Below are positions 46,901-61,900 of a DNA stretch of 64,000 bases, piece after piece. Made by a program: the position numbers and the translations under genes. Under the pieces are notes generated by a model, which worked only from the letters and a program-made list of their open reading frames with translations, searched no databases and was not told the origin of the DNA. The stretch's first letter is position 1. Each line of letters starts with the position of its first letter. Source of the stretch: Mactra quadrangularis (lineage: Eukaryota; Mollusca; Bivalvia; Venerida; Mactridae); the NCBI GenBank assembly GCA_025267735.1, contig CM046298.1, forward strand, positions 31,781,264 through 31,845,263, given 5' to 3'.

Positions 46901-49900
46901 CATTAGTCGATCAAATCACTGAAGCAAGCAACCTTAAAAATTGATAAAAATACATTTTGTTGATTGTATTTTTATTATTATGTACCGGTCGTATTCTAGG
47001 TCATGCATGTTTTTGTACTTTAGATAATGGACTTGTCCACTGAATAGGTGAATAAGCTGATGCATGAACAGCATTTTACGGATTAAAACATACAATTTTG
47101 AAATTTAACTTCAATTTCAACTTTAAATTTAGCATTTGTTTTAAATAGTATATATTCACATTGTAAATTTTATTTAGTGGTATGTTTATAAATTAAGTGT
47201 TAAGTAACTAAACTACAAAACTGTAAAAATAATTCACCCCTAAGTATTGGTGTGTAATGAAACTGGCTATGTTTATATACGCAATGTTTACGTAGACGAC
47301 CTGTAGGTTGTATGTCAACACGGCCCCGCATTTGATAATAAAAATGAATAATCCATATAAGAACCATCATAATCCTGGAAAATCTACCAACGTTTATTTC
47401 TTACTCGAAAATTATCTATAGTTACGTAACTAGCTAATCACTTAACCCTTACAATGCTGGAGCCAAATGTGAAAAACCTTTTCCACCAGCAAAGAGCCTG
47501 ATCATCCTACACAACACGTGCCGACTGACCAGGCTCTTTGTTGTTGGTTGCTCATTGTTATAGTTTTATCCTGAAATCCCTAAAATGACAATGGATAAGT
47601 CTATATATTGAGGTTGGACTCGTCTATAGTGGAAAATCAGCGTTGAAAGGGTTAATTAACTTGTAAGTTATGTTGTTATCTGGTGGCAGACAGATGCCAC
47701 CATAATACTTATATAAGGTAATTTCTAGAATGTTAAAGTTGTTAACATCATATTTTGTTCAGACGATTTTTTCACTCTGACATTTTATTTTGTATCCAAA
47801 CTTAACTTAAACTGACATTCTAGCAAGTTAGCTGTTGAGATAAATGTTATTTTAAAGTCAGACAATCTTTGTTTCATTTTTCCTTTATTTGACATTTTGA
47901 TATAAGTTTAGTTCACCGTGGGAAATGTTTTAACTAACCTTTACTATATAACGCAATAATTTAATGATCATTTAATAGGCATTGTTTTTTGGTATGAATA
48001 TTTAAATGTCGACATTAGCCGTAAACTTTCGTGACAATCTTCCGAACGTTTCCGAAGGTTTTGTTTTACTAGCTGTATGAAAAGATATAATTATAATACG
48101 AACATTGTGTTCTTCGAATGAATAATATAACCAAAATGTTCGCCTGCATAAGCGATTTTCGTCATTATTTATACTCGTATTTTGTCGGCAAAATTCGGAT
48201 TTTTTTCTGATGACAAGCGTGTCATTAGCATTTTGTGCTCTTAAAAAGGCTTTAGAAATATTAAGTTTGTATGATAAGATTATTTGCTTTCAACCTGTTT
48301 ATATGAGGCCTTGAAAAGTTTTGCTCGGTCCCATTGATATGCTTTTTGCAAAAATAAATTAGTTAATTTGCTTTGAATCCCAACTCCTTCAAACGTGAAC
48401 TATCTAAGTATCTATCAGATATAATTAACGTAAAATTTGTAAGAAAACGTAACTAGCATTTTTTTCTCAAATGCAAAAGTTTTTATCTATAATTTTGAAA
48501 ATCTTAACCCAAGAAGTACATTGTAAAAGTTGAAATAAGATTGTGAGCAGAAATATTGTAGGATTTTTATAGATATTGACGGTTTATACATAAACCCTAA
48601 ATGTGTCCAGCGTCAATGCAATTTGCCAATACATATATAAACATGCTTATTTTCATTAACATTTAGTTTTTAAACTCACTGTAATCAAAAATAATGATAA
48701 CGTATCTTTCATTAAGAGTTGGTACAATACTAGACTAAATATATGTGAGTCAAGACTGTCTTAGATTAGTTTTGTTCTTATCAATAATCAAATTCCGTTA
48801 TATATACCCAAGATAAAACTAACTCTGTAGTTACTACAGTGTTGCCTGGGAAAATCGTTTCTAAACTTGATTTAACTCTGTTCGAACACAACTTTGTTTT
48901 ATTTTACGGCGGCCAATGCACCTAACTAGCTTTCCTGGACTCTGTCTATAAGTTATTATCCGACTTATCTACCTTTCCGACAAGGCCGGTAACTCTCTAT
49001 ATACCTTATTAATAGAGAAAATTGACATTATTGTCAAATAATCTAGAAAGGGTATCACCTCCTCTTCCAGAAACTAGCTTCGGCAGAGAAAAAATCCTTA
49101 GAAATCAGAAATGAATGCATTCCGAACAGTCTAAATTCCGATATTTATAAATCAATACATTAACTTAGTCTGTCTTGAGAACGAAACTGACTTTTAAGTA
49201 TTGAGCTGAACTTCAAGATTTATTACATCGGAACCTTGATGACTGTACGGATTATACATTTTGAATATGTTAGAAACTCAACTTGATCTCGCAGTTTCCT
49301 TTGGTCGCTGAGTATGTAACTATTATCGTTCTAACATCACAAATTTACAAAAATTTGCAACTTGACCAGGACTCGAACTAAATATGGTATCGTTAGGCGC
49401 TATGATTTGATATGAGCTGTCTTATTATTATGTGTTGATATTAATAAAAGTACTTTTTATCAATATATTCAATGCATTTCGTTATTAACACATTTACTGA
49501 TAAATTTAATAAATTTAAATGAGAAAAGTCATCAAAGCTGACTTAAATAAAAACGCTACCGGAAGTAAGTTATATGAATTTAGAGATTCGTTTTTTTTTC
49601 AAACCGGAAGTTCGGGTTCAATTTTTCATTATGTTATCATATTTTCTATAAACAATCAATTGATCGACTTATCGACAATACAAAAACAAAGATAATCAAA
49701 TAAATAATCTTCAGTTTATTCAAGTATAACCAACTTTTTAAAATAATTGAATAACTCGAACAAAACGATGGCCCAGGAAAATTACACACGCTCGAATGGC
49801 ACTCCATAGTAAACTCGTTTAAACAAACCTAACATTAAAGTTAAACTAAGGTTTGAATGATTGTACATTGCGTCACCAAGCATGTTTACACTTTTATCAC

Positions 49901-52900
49901 GCGATATCAGACGATATTAGGAGGGTCGTCCCAAAACTTGGCAGATTACATTGAATTCATATTTGAATAGAGATAAACAGATTTTTTTGTAAATCAATTT
50001 AGTAAACACGGTATGTTTTTGTACTTTTGGACTCATCCTTTTATGAGAGAAACACATATGTCTGAAATAGTTTGATACTGTTTCAAAGTATTTTAATTTT
50101 ATGAAAACAAACTTAATTGTTCAATATTATTCAATATTGTACATAATATAATTTTATGAAAAACTGTTTTTAAATCTACGATAATAGAAAACTTCAGAAT
50201 GTTTTTTTTCATCCCTGTCTTTTGAAAGTTAGTCGCTTCTTTTGTTACCTTGAGACGCCAAGTTAAAATTCTTGTATAACTTTACGTACAATGAGTTTAA
50301 TGACATATTCAGTCCGACGTATTTTTAACAATGACCCTTGCTAAAAGATAAAACAAAATTTAAATTTCTAAAATCTAAATATAGCAGATATATAATTTTG
50401 AAACAGTTTCATGTATATTTTTATCAACGGAAATCATACATTTGGTCATTGACCATGGCATGGATTTATATAGACATTGTATGCCTGTTATCCTATCCAT
50501 TATTTTCAATTAAATATGTATTAAATTATAGGTTTGGTCGCAAAGAAAGCATATACACACGAAACTATGCCATGTTGCACCATTCTGTACAGTTTATTTT
50601 GTAAATTTTGGTGTTCAAGTGAATAATATTGAAAATAACTATGTCAAAATGTTCTCTTATCGTTTTCTATTATATGTTTCCCATCTCTATTCACTGAGTC
50701 ATTGGTCATGTTATGTTATAACACTGTATATTAACTAATTATATGAAAAGTTGATACCCTTCCATGAAAATTTGACAATAATGTCAATTTTCCTCCATTG
50801 ATTAGATAATATGGTGAAGTTTCCGGCCTTGTGGAAGGGTAGGTGAGTACTGGTTATAGACAAGGGTCCAGAAAAGCTAGGTGCTGGACGCCGTAAAAGG
50901 AAGATAAAGATGAAAAGTTGATTTTATATCGACAGTAGAAACATTCATTCCTGTTTTGTGAAAGTTTGACTCTTCTTTCTATTTTTTTATAGCAAATAGC
51001 AGGGGCGGATCCAGGATTATTTTCTGGGGGGGGGGGAGGTCCGAACTTTCGAACCACAACCACTATATACACATTTTGCAGAATAATGCAACATATTGAT
51101 AATAAAAACTACATAACCATTAAATCTTTGTTACGCATCGAGAAAAGTTGCTTCATGCTACTTAAAAATGACTTACTGTCAATAATACACTGTGGAAAGG
51201 TACATTTTGGGAATTCTAGGTGGGTCCGGACCCCCCTGACCCCCCCGCTAGATCCGCCTATGAAAGCCGTCAAGGTAGGGTTTCCTCCGTACTTATAAAT
51301 ATTTAACCGTTTTATGGGATAATGCTTGGTGTGTAGAAGTGGTAATAAATCACTGATAATAATGTACTAAGTTTCCCCCTATAAACCCCTTTTGATAGTA
51401 TGTCCCTTTCTGGTCGCAAACACTCACGTGAAATAGACACAGTGATCCCTAAACAAAAACATCATACACTACGAAGAATATATTGTATGCCAACGGGCAT
51501 AAACTTATCAATAAATATTGATACTATGTATATACAGATGCCTTTTGGGAGTCGAATTTACGGTTTAAATTCGTTGTTTGTCTTTGACTCCAGTCTATAT
51601 AATTCTTTCAATGCTGGTTGGAATTGAATGATAATTGGAACGAATGTTGTCTTCCTATCTTCTCCCCGGAATGAATTATACAGGCCCTTTTTGAATAGTT
51701 GCCAAAACGCTCCTGAGATGTTCTACAGAAAAGCAAATTCGGGAGGATGCCCTTGACACCCTAGGATTCTGCGTATACATTAAAAAGACATTGCTACGCC
51801 ACTAATAGACATTGGATTTAAGGCATTTTCTGCTTAATATATACATAAATTAATTTCTCAGTTATACATACAATTCACAGAAATAACATTTCCTGTTCGT
51901 ATTAACATAAAAATAAACCAATAAACCAATCCATTCTAAAGGTTGGACAGTATCAAAATAGAAATTTGTACAGTTTTTTTACAAAATTAATATGGCGGAT
52001 AAATCAACCATCATCTCCTTCGTCTATCATGAATTTGATTGTAGCGGTATAACGCTTTACCATTGCACCAACAAGACACTCATAAAACATTAACACAATT
52101 TATACTATATCTTATTTAAATGTCATCTTGAGCATCCCCTGTCGTGGATTAGTTCATTGTATTGTTAACAAAGCAGGTTTTTTTGTACGAGCTGTACATC
52201 CATACCCTTAAATAAACATGTATTAATTGAGAAAATAATTCACGTTAAAAGTGAAAATAATATTTGTAATTGTTGTTTTGTAGAGCATTTCATTAAGCTC
52301 AACTGTAAAGCAATTTACTACGATTATGATAAATCGCAATTTTAAAAGTTACTTTCATTGGTCACCCAATTACTAAAAATAATGTTTTTATTCAAGGAAG
52401 TTAAGGAGTGTGTTTTAGTTGGAAATCATGACATTATGTTGACTTAATCTAATCTCAACTGTAAACCAAGTTAATACAATTTAGATAAATCATACTTGAG
52501 CCATCTTCCTGGTTACCCAGTAACTAAACACCTAAGATATCGTTTATCATTTGTTAAAATTGTTCAAGGAAGTAAAGACTGGGTTTAATGTAGAAATCGA
52601 ACTTTAACGAAAATACCCGATGTGTAACGATGTTTGAAGTACGCATTTGGTCTGTAATAAAGTCATCATTGTACTGCCTTATATTGTGCGTAAAGTTTGA
52701 CCCCAATCTGACCTTTATGCAAGAATATTCATTACATTGAATACGAATGTAGTATTAATGCTCGATACCGATATCTGAGTATACACATTTTGAATAAAAC
52801 GTTACTTGCCGAAGTGTAGAATAGGCGAGGTACTGATTTTCGTCGGGATATGTGCAGATAATTATTAGATGCAAATGTGAAAGGTCAGATCGGGGTCAAA

Positions 52901-55900
52901 CTTTTCGCTCTAAACTTGTGTCATACTATTATGTTCCCTAGCGTTCTGTTAAAGAAAATGTAATGTTCTACCAATTAGGATAATTGATGTAACCTAAAGG
53001 AGCTGGAACCTCCACCTTTCGGAAAATTCCATTGATGGAATCCAATCGCATAAAACCAAGTTCCAAAAGCATTATATTCTAGTACGTCTTTTATCCTGAT
53101 CCAAAGATGTTCATACTTTCTATGGTTTCCCGTTTTACTTTTTACATGTATTCAATATTTTGAAACTCCCTATCAAGATTATATCTTATTTATCATGTTT
53201 TCATATATTTTCAGATTGTACGAAAAAACAACAAGCAAAAGAAAACGTACTAAGCAAAGACGACAATGTAAAATCAACATCGGATAAAAAACCACCTACT
53301 TTTATAAAACCTTCTCTATCATTTAAAGGAATTAGAATACGTGTGAACGATCATCGAAGACATGATGCTGAAACTGCCATCTTTAGAAATTACCAAAATC
53401 ATCGGACAATCTATGGTCAGAGCTCAAAGGAACCAAAGTTAGCAGATGGAAAGCAAACCGTTGCACCTTATTCAACTGCTAACAAAGACAGTTATCCTAC
53501 TGAAACCGATCTTCAATCAAACCTGAAAGTTAAAGACACTGGTATTAAACATGCTAGTGAAAATAATGATGGTAAAAATGATAATGGTAAAATTAATGAT
53601 GGTAAAAATAATAATGGTAAAACAGTGTTTTCCTCCAAACATTCCGCAAGTTTACCGAAGGTTGAACATCTCTCAAAGCAAGTAGATAAACCTAACAAAG
53701 CAGACGATAATCAAAATGTAAAATTGTCTGGACTAGAAAAAGTTGTAGAAAATAGTTTGAAATCTGATGTTGATAACAAAAAGAAGGATTTGTCTGGTGC
53801 TGAGGATGAACAGTTTAAGAATGAGGGTAAAAACACTGATAGTAAATTTAGCAAAGAAATTAAACCAAAGACTAAAACTGGTGATGATGAAATAAAGGAA
53901 ACGAGAACTGATGTAAGCAAGAAAGATGTATATGTCGATGATGATGGTATTGTATTTGGTAAAGAAACAATAAGTAGAAATCAAAGATGGCCTGGTAATG
54001 ATTTAAATCATGTTCCTGATGCAGATAGATTGGTACGTATGTCTTCTTTGATTTATACAGATTTTTATACCAAATGGTAAATACACACATGCCGATATAC
54101 TTTTGTATTAGATTGTATTAAAGGGCCAATTTTACTGGACATTTATTTATAACCAGTATCAACTTACCCTTCCACGGGACCGACTACTTCCTCATATACG
54201 TAATTGATTCGGATTAATTGTCGAATCGTCATGGAAAGGTATAGCAAGCCCGGATAAATCTCGAACACACCAGTTTGATGGATCAGAGCATTATAACTAG
54301 TCTAACCACATGTACATCAAGACGGATGGAGACTTGTTTTGCGCAGACCCACCGATTTCCTAATATGTTTTTATTACATCAATCTCAATAATGTGTATAA
54401 TTTTGCTCCATTCTTTTTACAGAACAGAAACGAACACACTGTTTATTTAATCTAGGTTGTGCACAGCGTGAGATACACACAATACTATTATAGTATTTCA
54501 TCATAAAAATATATAATGTTATTTATAAGTGGCTTTCCACATTCATGAACGTTTTGTACATCAACATGTAGCCGATTTGCTAGCTCAGTAAATATCACAC
54601 CGGTCTACTTATCGAATGGTCGTAAGTTCGATTTCCTAGTAGAGCATATTTTGGGGGAGCTTGGTCATGAAATGATTTCTACGGCAATTCTCCCTCCTAC
54701 CACTGATTCGAAATCATATGAGAGAGGTGTTAATCATTGCGCCAAGTAACTTGTCAACAGCTAAATCCAGAGATTTTCCAGGAATGGTGAGTAGGCTAAC
54801 TGACCGCCTTTATATAACCTATACAATGTATTGCTACGGAGCTAAACCCAAGCAAAAAAAATAAATAATAATAATAAAACCATTTATCTGTGATTCTAAT
54901 GTGATCTATAATATCACATATTCTTATTCTAGGAATGGAAATTACATCCAAGTGTTAATATACCAGTACGAGATATTCTTCATTCATTAAAGAATATGGT
55001 TTCATACTTACAACAAGGTATTCAATATGTAAGTTTACTTTTATCATATATTTATGAAACATTTTGTTAACTGTCTTGAAAACATTGTTTCTATCACAGA
55101 AACTGACATGCTGTGCCATACTCTGAAAATCGTTCTTCCTTATGATAAAAAACGGGCTCTATCACAGTACTGGACAGAATTAACAGTCGGTAGTTTTTTT
55201 TCGTGTAAAATACTTGGGCGATATCATAGCAATTGTAACTGCGAGTCAAGTTTCATGCTGAAGCTCGTTTACCGACTATACATCACAACCTTGGTCATTA
55301 GGCTAATGGTATCTACATATCAATCTTCCTGGTAAGCCTTTTGCTCTGCTTATGTGCAACCGATACTTTGTTATACCACCCTCACAGGTAACCGTTTATA
55401 CAAAGGTAAAGTGGAACAATCGAGGGTTAATTTCTTTCTTGCTCAAAGACATAAGCAGTGTTCCTAGTGAGGTTCGAACTGGGGACTCCTCGACCATATA
55501 CGTGTGTCCTACCACTAGATCACCACTGCCTACATAAACATATGTTACGATCATGTTTCCAGGTACATAAAGATTATGATGCTATATCTAATACTACAAG
55601 ATGGAACTATATGATGGGTGTACGTGATGGATTGACTACATTAGCTGAAGAAAATGACATCATATATAGTAATAGTTTTAACTAATTTCAATTATTTATA
55701 TTTATACACACCATGTTGTTTCTTAAATATAGTAGGTCAAATCGAAGGGTCAATTCAAAACTAGCCAACACCTTTCTTAATTCCTTTATATACATGTAGT
55801 AAAACTACTTTTGCTCTGACGCCCATTCGTACGGAACATGTTCCATGATAAAAATATGTTTCTGAGCAGTGCAGTAAATAAATGATATAATTTTACACAA

Positions 55901-58900
55901 AAATTACCAATACCATCTTACCAATTCATGTACTTTCTTCAACACACTAGGTGTGGTGTTAGAAACGTCTTTACTAACTAAAGAAATCTTCAGAAAAGCT
56001 CACGAACGTCGACACCCCAAACCTGCACTTGACGTACAACCAATAGTAGCTGACTATAGACAGAGATACAGGTACAATATAGGTATGGAACTACAGCAAG
56101 AAGAAACTAGAGTTATATCAGAAATTGAGAAAGCTAAACGTCTAGTTGACAAAATGAAACATCGGCTTGAGTAAGTTTGTTTGCTTTTGGTTGTTTTACT
56201 TCATAGTCACTTGGCTAGCTCAGTTGGTAGAGCACAAGTCTACTGATCTAGTGGTAGTGGGTTCTACTCCTAATGAGGACATACTTTCATGGAGTTTGGT
56301 TATAAAGTTATTTACTTTTTGAACTATCTGAAGAGTTCAACTTTTCGAAATTCGACTTACCTTACCATTCCTGTGCTTTTGGAAGTTCTTAGCTTTGTAT
56401 CTAAAACATGATTGCATTTGGACATGTTTATATGGGTGGCCCGCCAAATTATTGTTATGTTTTCAAATACACTAGAAAATATATCCGCTAGACGGGACAT
56501 ACTTTCGTGGAGCTTGGTCATGAAATTATTTCTATAGACATTCTCCTTCCTACCAATGATTCTTAATTATGTAGGGCAGTTGTCAGTAGGTCATATGACC
56601 TATACAATGTGTTGCTACGGCGTTAAACCAAACAAAAAAAACAAAAAAAACACAAATATCCGCTATAACTCGATTATCCCCATACAAGAAGCTGTGTCGC
56701 AGGACCTGAATGCGTTTCCGAAGATAGGTTTTATTTGTAAATATGGTGATTTTATATTGTAAGTTCTGATATTTAAAGTGTGTTATATTTGCAGTCAAAG
56801 GGAATCATTTAAAGAGGAAGTTCGAAAAATGGCACATCTTGTAAATAATGGATTCTCATTATCAGCCCTACATGATCTTGAAAGAAGAGCAAGACAAACC
56901 ATGAATGTTTTAACATCGTCAGCCCAATTTAGAAGTTTAACGGACAGGGCTAATCTATATACGGTAGGTACTCGGTTGAATTATATTTGATAGCATGGAT
57001 GGTCGGTACTGTTCCCAGACAAAAATATGCATAATACTAGTATAGTATTTTTGTCTTGGAATCGTGCCGTCTGCCTTCGATTTACACCATATAAAGATAG
57101 TTTAGGCTAAACAAAGACATATTTAAACAATGTTATATATATAGTTCTGTTATACTATGATGTATATATTTACAGTATGCAGGTGAAAATATGCATTCTA
57201 CATTAAAAGAAGCCAAGGATCTATTATCTGATAGTTACGATGTTATCGCTACAGCCAAACAAATAGTTATGGTAAGTAAGACTAAATGTATATACATGTA
57301 TACTGGGATCCAAAAGTTTCTTTACACATGCATTTTTTTCATATTTTCATTTTATTTTTTTATTGCAAAAATATTGCTGACATAATTTTGTTTTACATGT
57401 CTATTTTATATTTAAATAATTTTTAATGCATTAAAGAACTTTGACAATTCATGGTAAACTGCACATTAGTTGTGAAACTATTAGCGACATTTTAAGTATA
57501 TCGAAGTATTTCCTAATAACATCAACATTTAAAATATGTAAAGAAACTTTTGGACCCCAGTGTATTTCAGTTTATATCTGACATATCAATGGTATATATT
57601 GTCACGAGATTTTCATAATTTTAACAAACTCTTGTTTTTTATCAAATGCTTGCAGTAGCCAACAACTAAAATAATCAAATAGACTATACAATAAGTGTTT
57701 CATTTCCTAAAATGCTTAATATAGGAAGAAAAAGGTTCCCCATATTTAGACCGTTTCTGTATTAAGTCCATCGATGTACGAGTAGGTGATCCTTATAATG
57801 AAACTTTACATCAGTACCGAAGTGATATATTATGTTTTATTTTGTTTTCAGACAAATCAGGAGAAAGTACATCAATATGAGATGTTAATACAGAATGCTT
57901 TTAGACCAGAAGGAATGATTGATAAAATAGAAAGAGTTGTAGCCAAAGATCGTGCTACATTACATGCCCAGGATCTCTCTCATACTGCAGCTGTGATAAT
58001 GACGTATGTATGATATGAGTTGTTACTTCATAGATTATTTACGACTGAGGCGGCCAAGATGACGATATGAATGTTTACCCCTTAAACTTGAACTAAAACT
58101 TTTTCATTTGATTAAACGCCTATTTATATACTACATATTCAATGGCGTTGTACAAAAAGATAAATTATAAAAATTAATAAGAAAAAAAAAACCCTCCACC
58201 ATAAATACATAATGTATATACAATAACACAAAACAAATAAAATTTGTCACTCATGATGTAATATAGTGTGTAAGTGTACTTTTTATTGAGCTTTTATATT
58301 TCATATTTTTTGGACCTACATCATTCACAGTTCATGATTCGACTTGATTTTACATATTTATCACTAATTTTACATTTGTTTTTATTTATTTAATATTGAA
58401 AGTTGGTGTCCTGAACAGTATTACATGATGCTACTGTTAACCGGACATGTCCTGAACAGTGTAATATAACGCTACTGTTAATCAGACATTTCCCTAAAGG
58501 TGTCGAAAAATCACCTTTAAAGGGCCCTTAATACATCCCCAAATACCCCGAGAGCTTTTGCACGCTCGTTCATTCAATGGTCCGATTAATAATAGTAATC
58601 CCATACTAATGAACTATGCTATTTTATTAAGCAATAGAGATTGTATATCGAGTTCCATGTTAAATAAAAAAATCATTAATAAAAAAATAACATGTTTACA
58701 GTCATCATTCACGGGTCACCAAAACCACACGCGTACAAATTGACTGAGTGGCTAATTTTCAGCGTCTGAATCTGGATAATGCTTAATACATAAAGTCTTT
58801 TTTGATTGCAAACTGTGCCTAATTTTAAAATCGTTAAGCATGGAAAGAACTTTTGATAAACAGCTGGACCACATTTAGTCGTTAGTTGAGAATTAACATG

Positions 58901-61900
58901 AGGCCCTTCTGTACAGTGAGAGTCTAGATGTATGTTTACATACAATCTGTAATATTTTTTTTTCTTATTTGTATATACAGCCCTGTTAATGAAATAACTG
59001 CTGTTACAGTTGTTCTAAATTATTGATGGGAAAAAACAACTTTTCAACCCATTTACCCAGTCTTTTTAGTCTTAGAAATAGTATGTTTACAATTGAGATT
59101 AAATACCGTAGTTATTATAAGAGTTTATACTTGTCGTATTTTCTAGGACGCTGAAACCATTGATACAAAAAGCTAGTGAGCTATTATCACCTGGATCTAA
59201 ATATAGCTTTGAGAAAAGATTGACACACTCTGCTGATGAATTACAGGAACTTGTAAATGTAAGTTTGAAGGAGCAAGGACCCGCTGATTAAACGCATGTT
59301 TAAGGATCGAGAGGTCCTGGATTCGAGCCCCACTAAAGGCACCGATGTTTGTTTGAGCTAGAAATTTATATACAACTTCCACTCAGGTGTAAAAGGTACT
59401 GTGATGGATTACCTGTCTAAAAGTGATTTTAGTGATGACATTTTATCGTACAAAATTGTGAATTCGGCTGAACTAGTATATAGAAGCAAAGTTTAGTAAT
59501 CATCACACATAGTTGACATTGTAATTGATCCGGATGTGGTAACACATAAACCTTTAGTTCTTGTCAATGTTACAATGTCCTGATCGTCTCAGTTACGTTG
59601 TGAGAGTTTTGCTCTTGTAGATTTTAACATTTATTCAGTTGAGGCTACTTCCTAGTATCTATATTTTTACTACATTTCAAATTTATGGTCACGGATGTTT
59701 AATATTCATCAGTATTAATTCTATAGTTTTGTATGCTTTAAAATGATACTTTAACCATTTTTATAATTTAGTAATACAATATGCATATAATTGTGAATCG
59801 CTTTTGAACCTTTTTTTAGTATGAAAAGAGCGCTATACAAATGTGGTATACTCGTATATATAAATAATAATAAAAGCTTTAATTTATCAACCAGGAAGAA
59901 ACACTATTTATACTTTTAATCTAAGTCTCACTTTTAGTCCATAAACACTGAAGAGACACATTTAGCGAAAGTGTTGCAACGTTTAGCATTTATAACGACA
60001 TTTTGTGGTGTTGCGACGTTTAGCGTCATTAGCGACGTTTTAGTGGCGTTGCGATGTTTAGTGTAAGTTGCGACGTTTAGCGTCGATAACGACGTTTAGC
60101 GTCAACAGCGAAATTTAGTGGCCTTACGACGTTCAGAAAATGAAACATAACTAAAGATGTATACATTTTATTTCAGAAACTAAGAATTGTTTATGATAAA
60201 ATTATTATTGAGATTGATGATGAGAGAGTGTTCGAAGAAAGATGCGAAACAGTTGAAGGTTCTGGCCGGTTTAATGATGATGATGATTATGATAATGATG
60301 ATAATAGTGTTGTCATGATTGACTGTACACCTTATGTAAAAGTTGTAGAATCAAGCGGTGATGATTCGGATCTAGGTATGTAAATGTTAGTGTGTATTTA
60401 AAAAAGAAATATGGTTTCAGTTTCTCCTGTATTACATCAGTTGATCAGTCTGTACACCGTTAACTTTAAATCCTGAAGTCGTTGGTTTTATTCTCGTGAT
60501 ATACATAGTTACATTCATCGTATCTTGCTAGTTTTCATACCGAACAAACGTGTACCTGTGAGGCTTTCGGTCAAGTAATATTTTCATTGGTTATTTTCTT
60601 TTGCTTACGTCTGTATTGACGAGAGTACTTGCCAGCCACTTGAAAAAATTTGTGCATTGTAAATTGTACTGGTTAAAAGAAACATATGTAAACACTGTTT
60701 ACCAATAATATGACAAACAATTGCCAAATATGTACCAAAACACTATAATTTGAGTTTTCTCTTTTCCTACGACAGTGTTCAACTATTTGAACCAAATTTG
60801 ATGTTATCAGCGAAATGGTGTTCATATAAAAAACATTCTTTATCAAATTAAGCATTGGGATATACAAATCGTTAAAAATCGCAAGATTTTGCATAAACCA
60901 AGTTGGTTTTTATAGTGAAACATTGCTGTATCACAATGATGTTTTATTACTTTGATAATGTCTCTGAGTTATGGTGTACATGGAAGTTCACATAGTTTCA
61001 TTTTTATGTGGTATTTGGGTATTTTAATTATCCAACTGTTGAACTAATTGATTTTATAATTTTACATGTTTGTTGTTCTTTTACTAGACTAATAACGACT
61101 TTTTAACTATGTGTGTTTGTCTGTCTGTTTTCTACAATGTTTAACATCACTTCCAGTAATTAATTAGTTATAACGTTTACAATCTGGACAATTTACCATT
61201 TGTCAACAATTTAGGCAGGCTGGACATGTACTTGGACCTGTTCACCTGGCCATCGTTACAGTACACTTTTATTTTACCAGTATATACCTAACATACTCTT
61301 CCTAAAGCGACAACTGGGTTTAACTGGAGAAAACAATAGAATAATAATTGATATTTTGTGGACGAGACTGACTAAAATGGAACCGGGGTCGCTTGGTTTG
61401 AAGTTGACTTAACACCAAGATTGCGTTTACGTTACGTAATTAGAGCATAAGCTAGCCAGTTTTCATAGACTTCTAATTCTATTTCTTACAAGCTTAGTCC
61501 ACATTCATGACACGTCAAAGTATACAAGTAATTGATAGTTTCTATTTTATTTCCAATCAAGATATACACTTCTGAAACCTGGACACAAACTCTCTCTCTT
61601 TTAACTTTGTAACTGAATTGTCACTGATGTTAACATTGTTGATGTAAATATTGATTTTATGTTTGTGTTGTTTTATGTGTAATTACTGTGTTTAGGTTAT
61701 TTGTTGTTTTTATTATCATCATTGTTTTCTTTTATATCATTATCATCATCACCCTATCATCATTATCATTATTATCATCATAATCTTCATTATAATAAAC
61801 ATCATCGTTATCATCGTCGTCATCATCTTTATCACCCTCATCAATCCAAGTTATTGGTGATTTTAGAATGTTAAAGCTAATGTATATACTCCACAGAGGG

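Noticed and set aside
53513..54090. Several minus-strand ORFs over mucin exon 2
   Set aside because: They are antisense shadows of the long coding exon.
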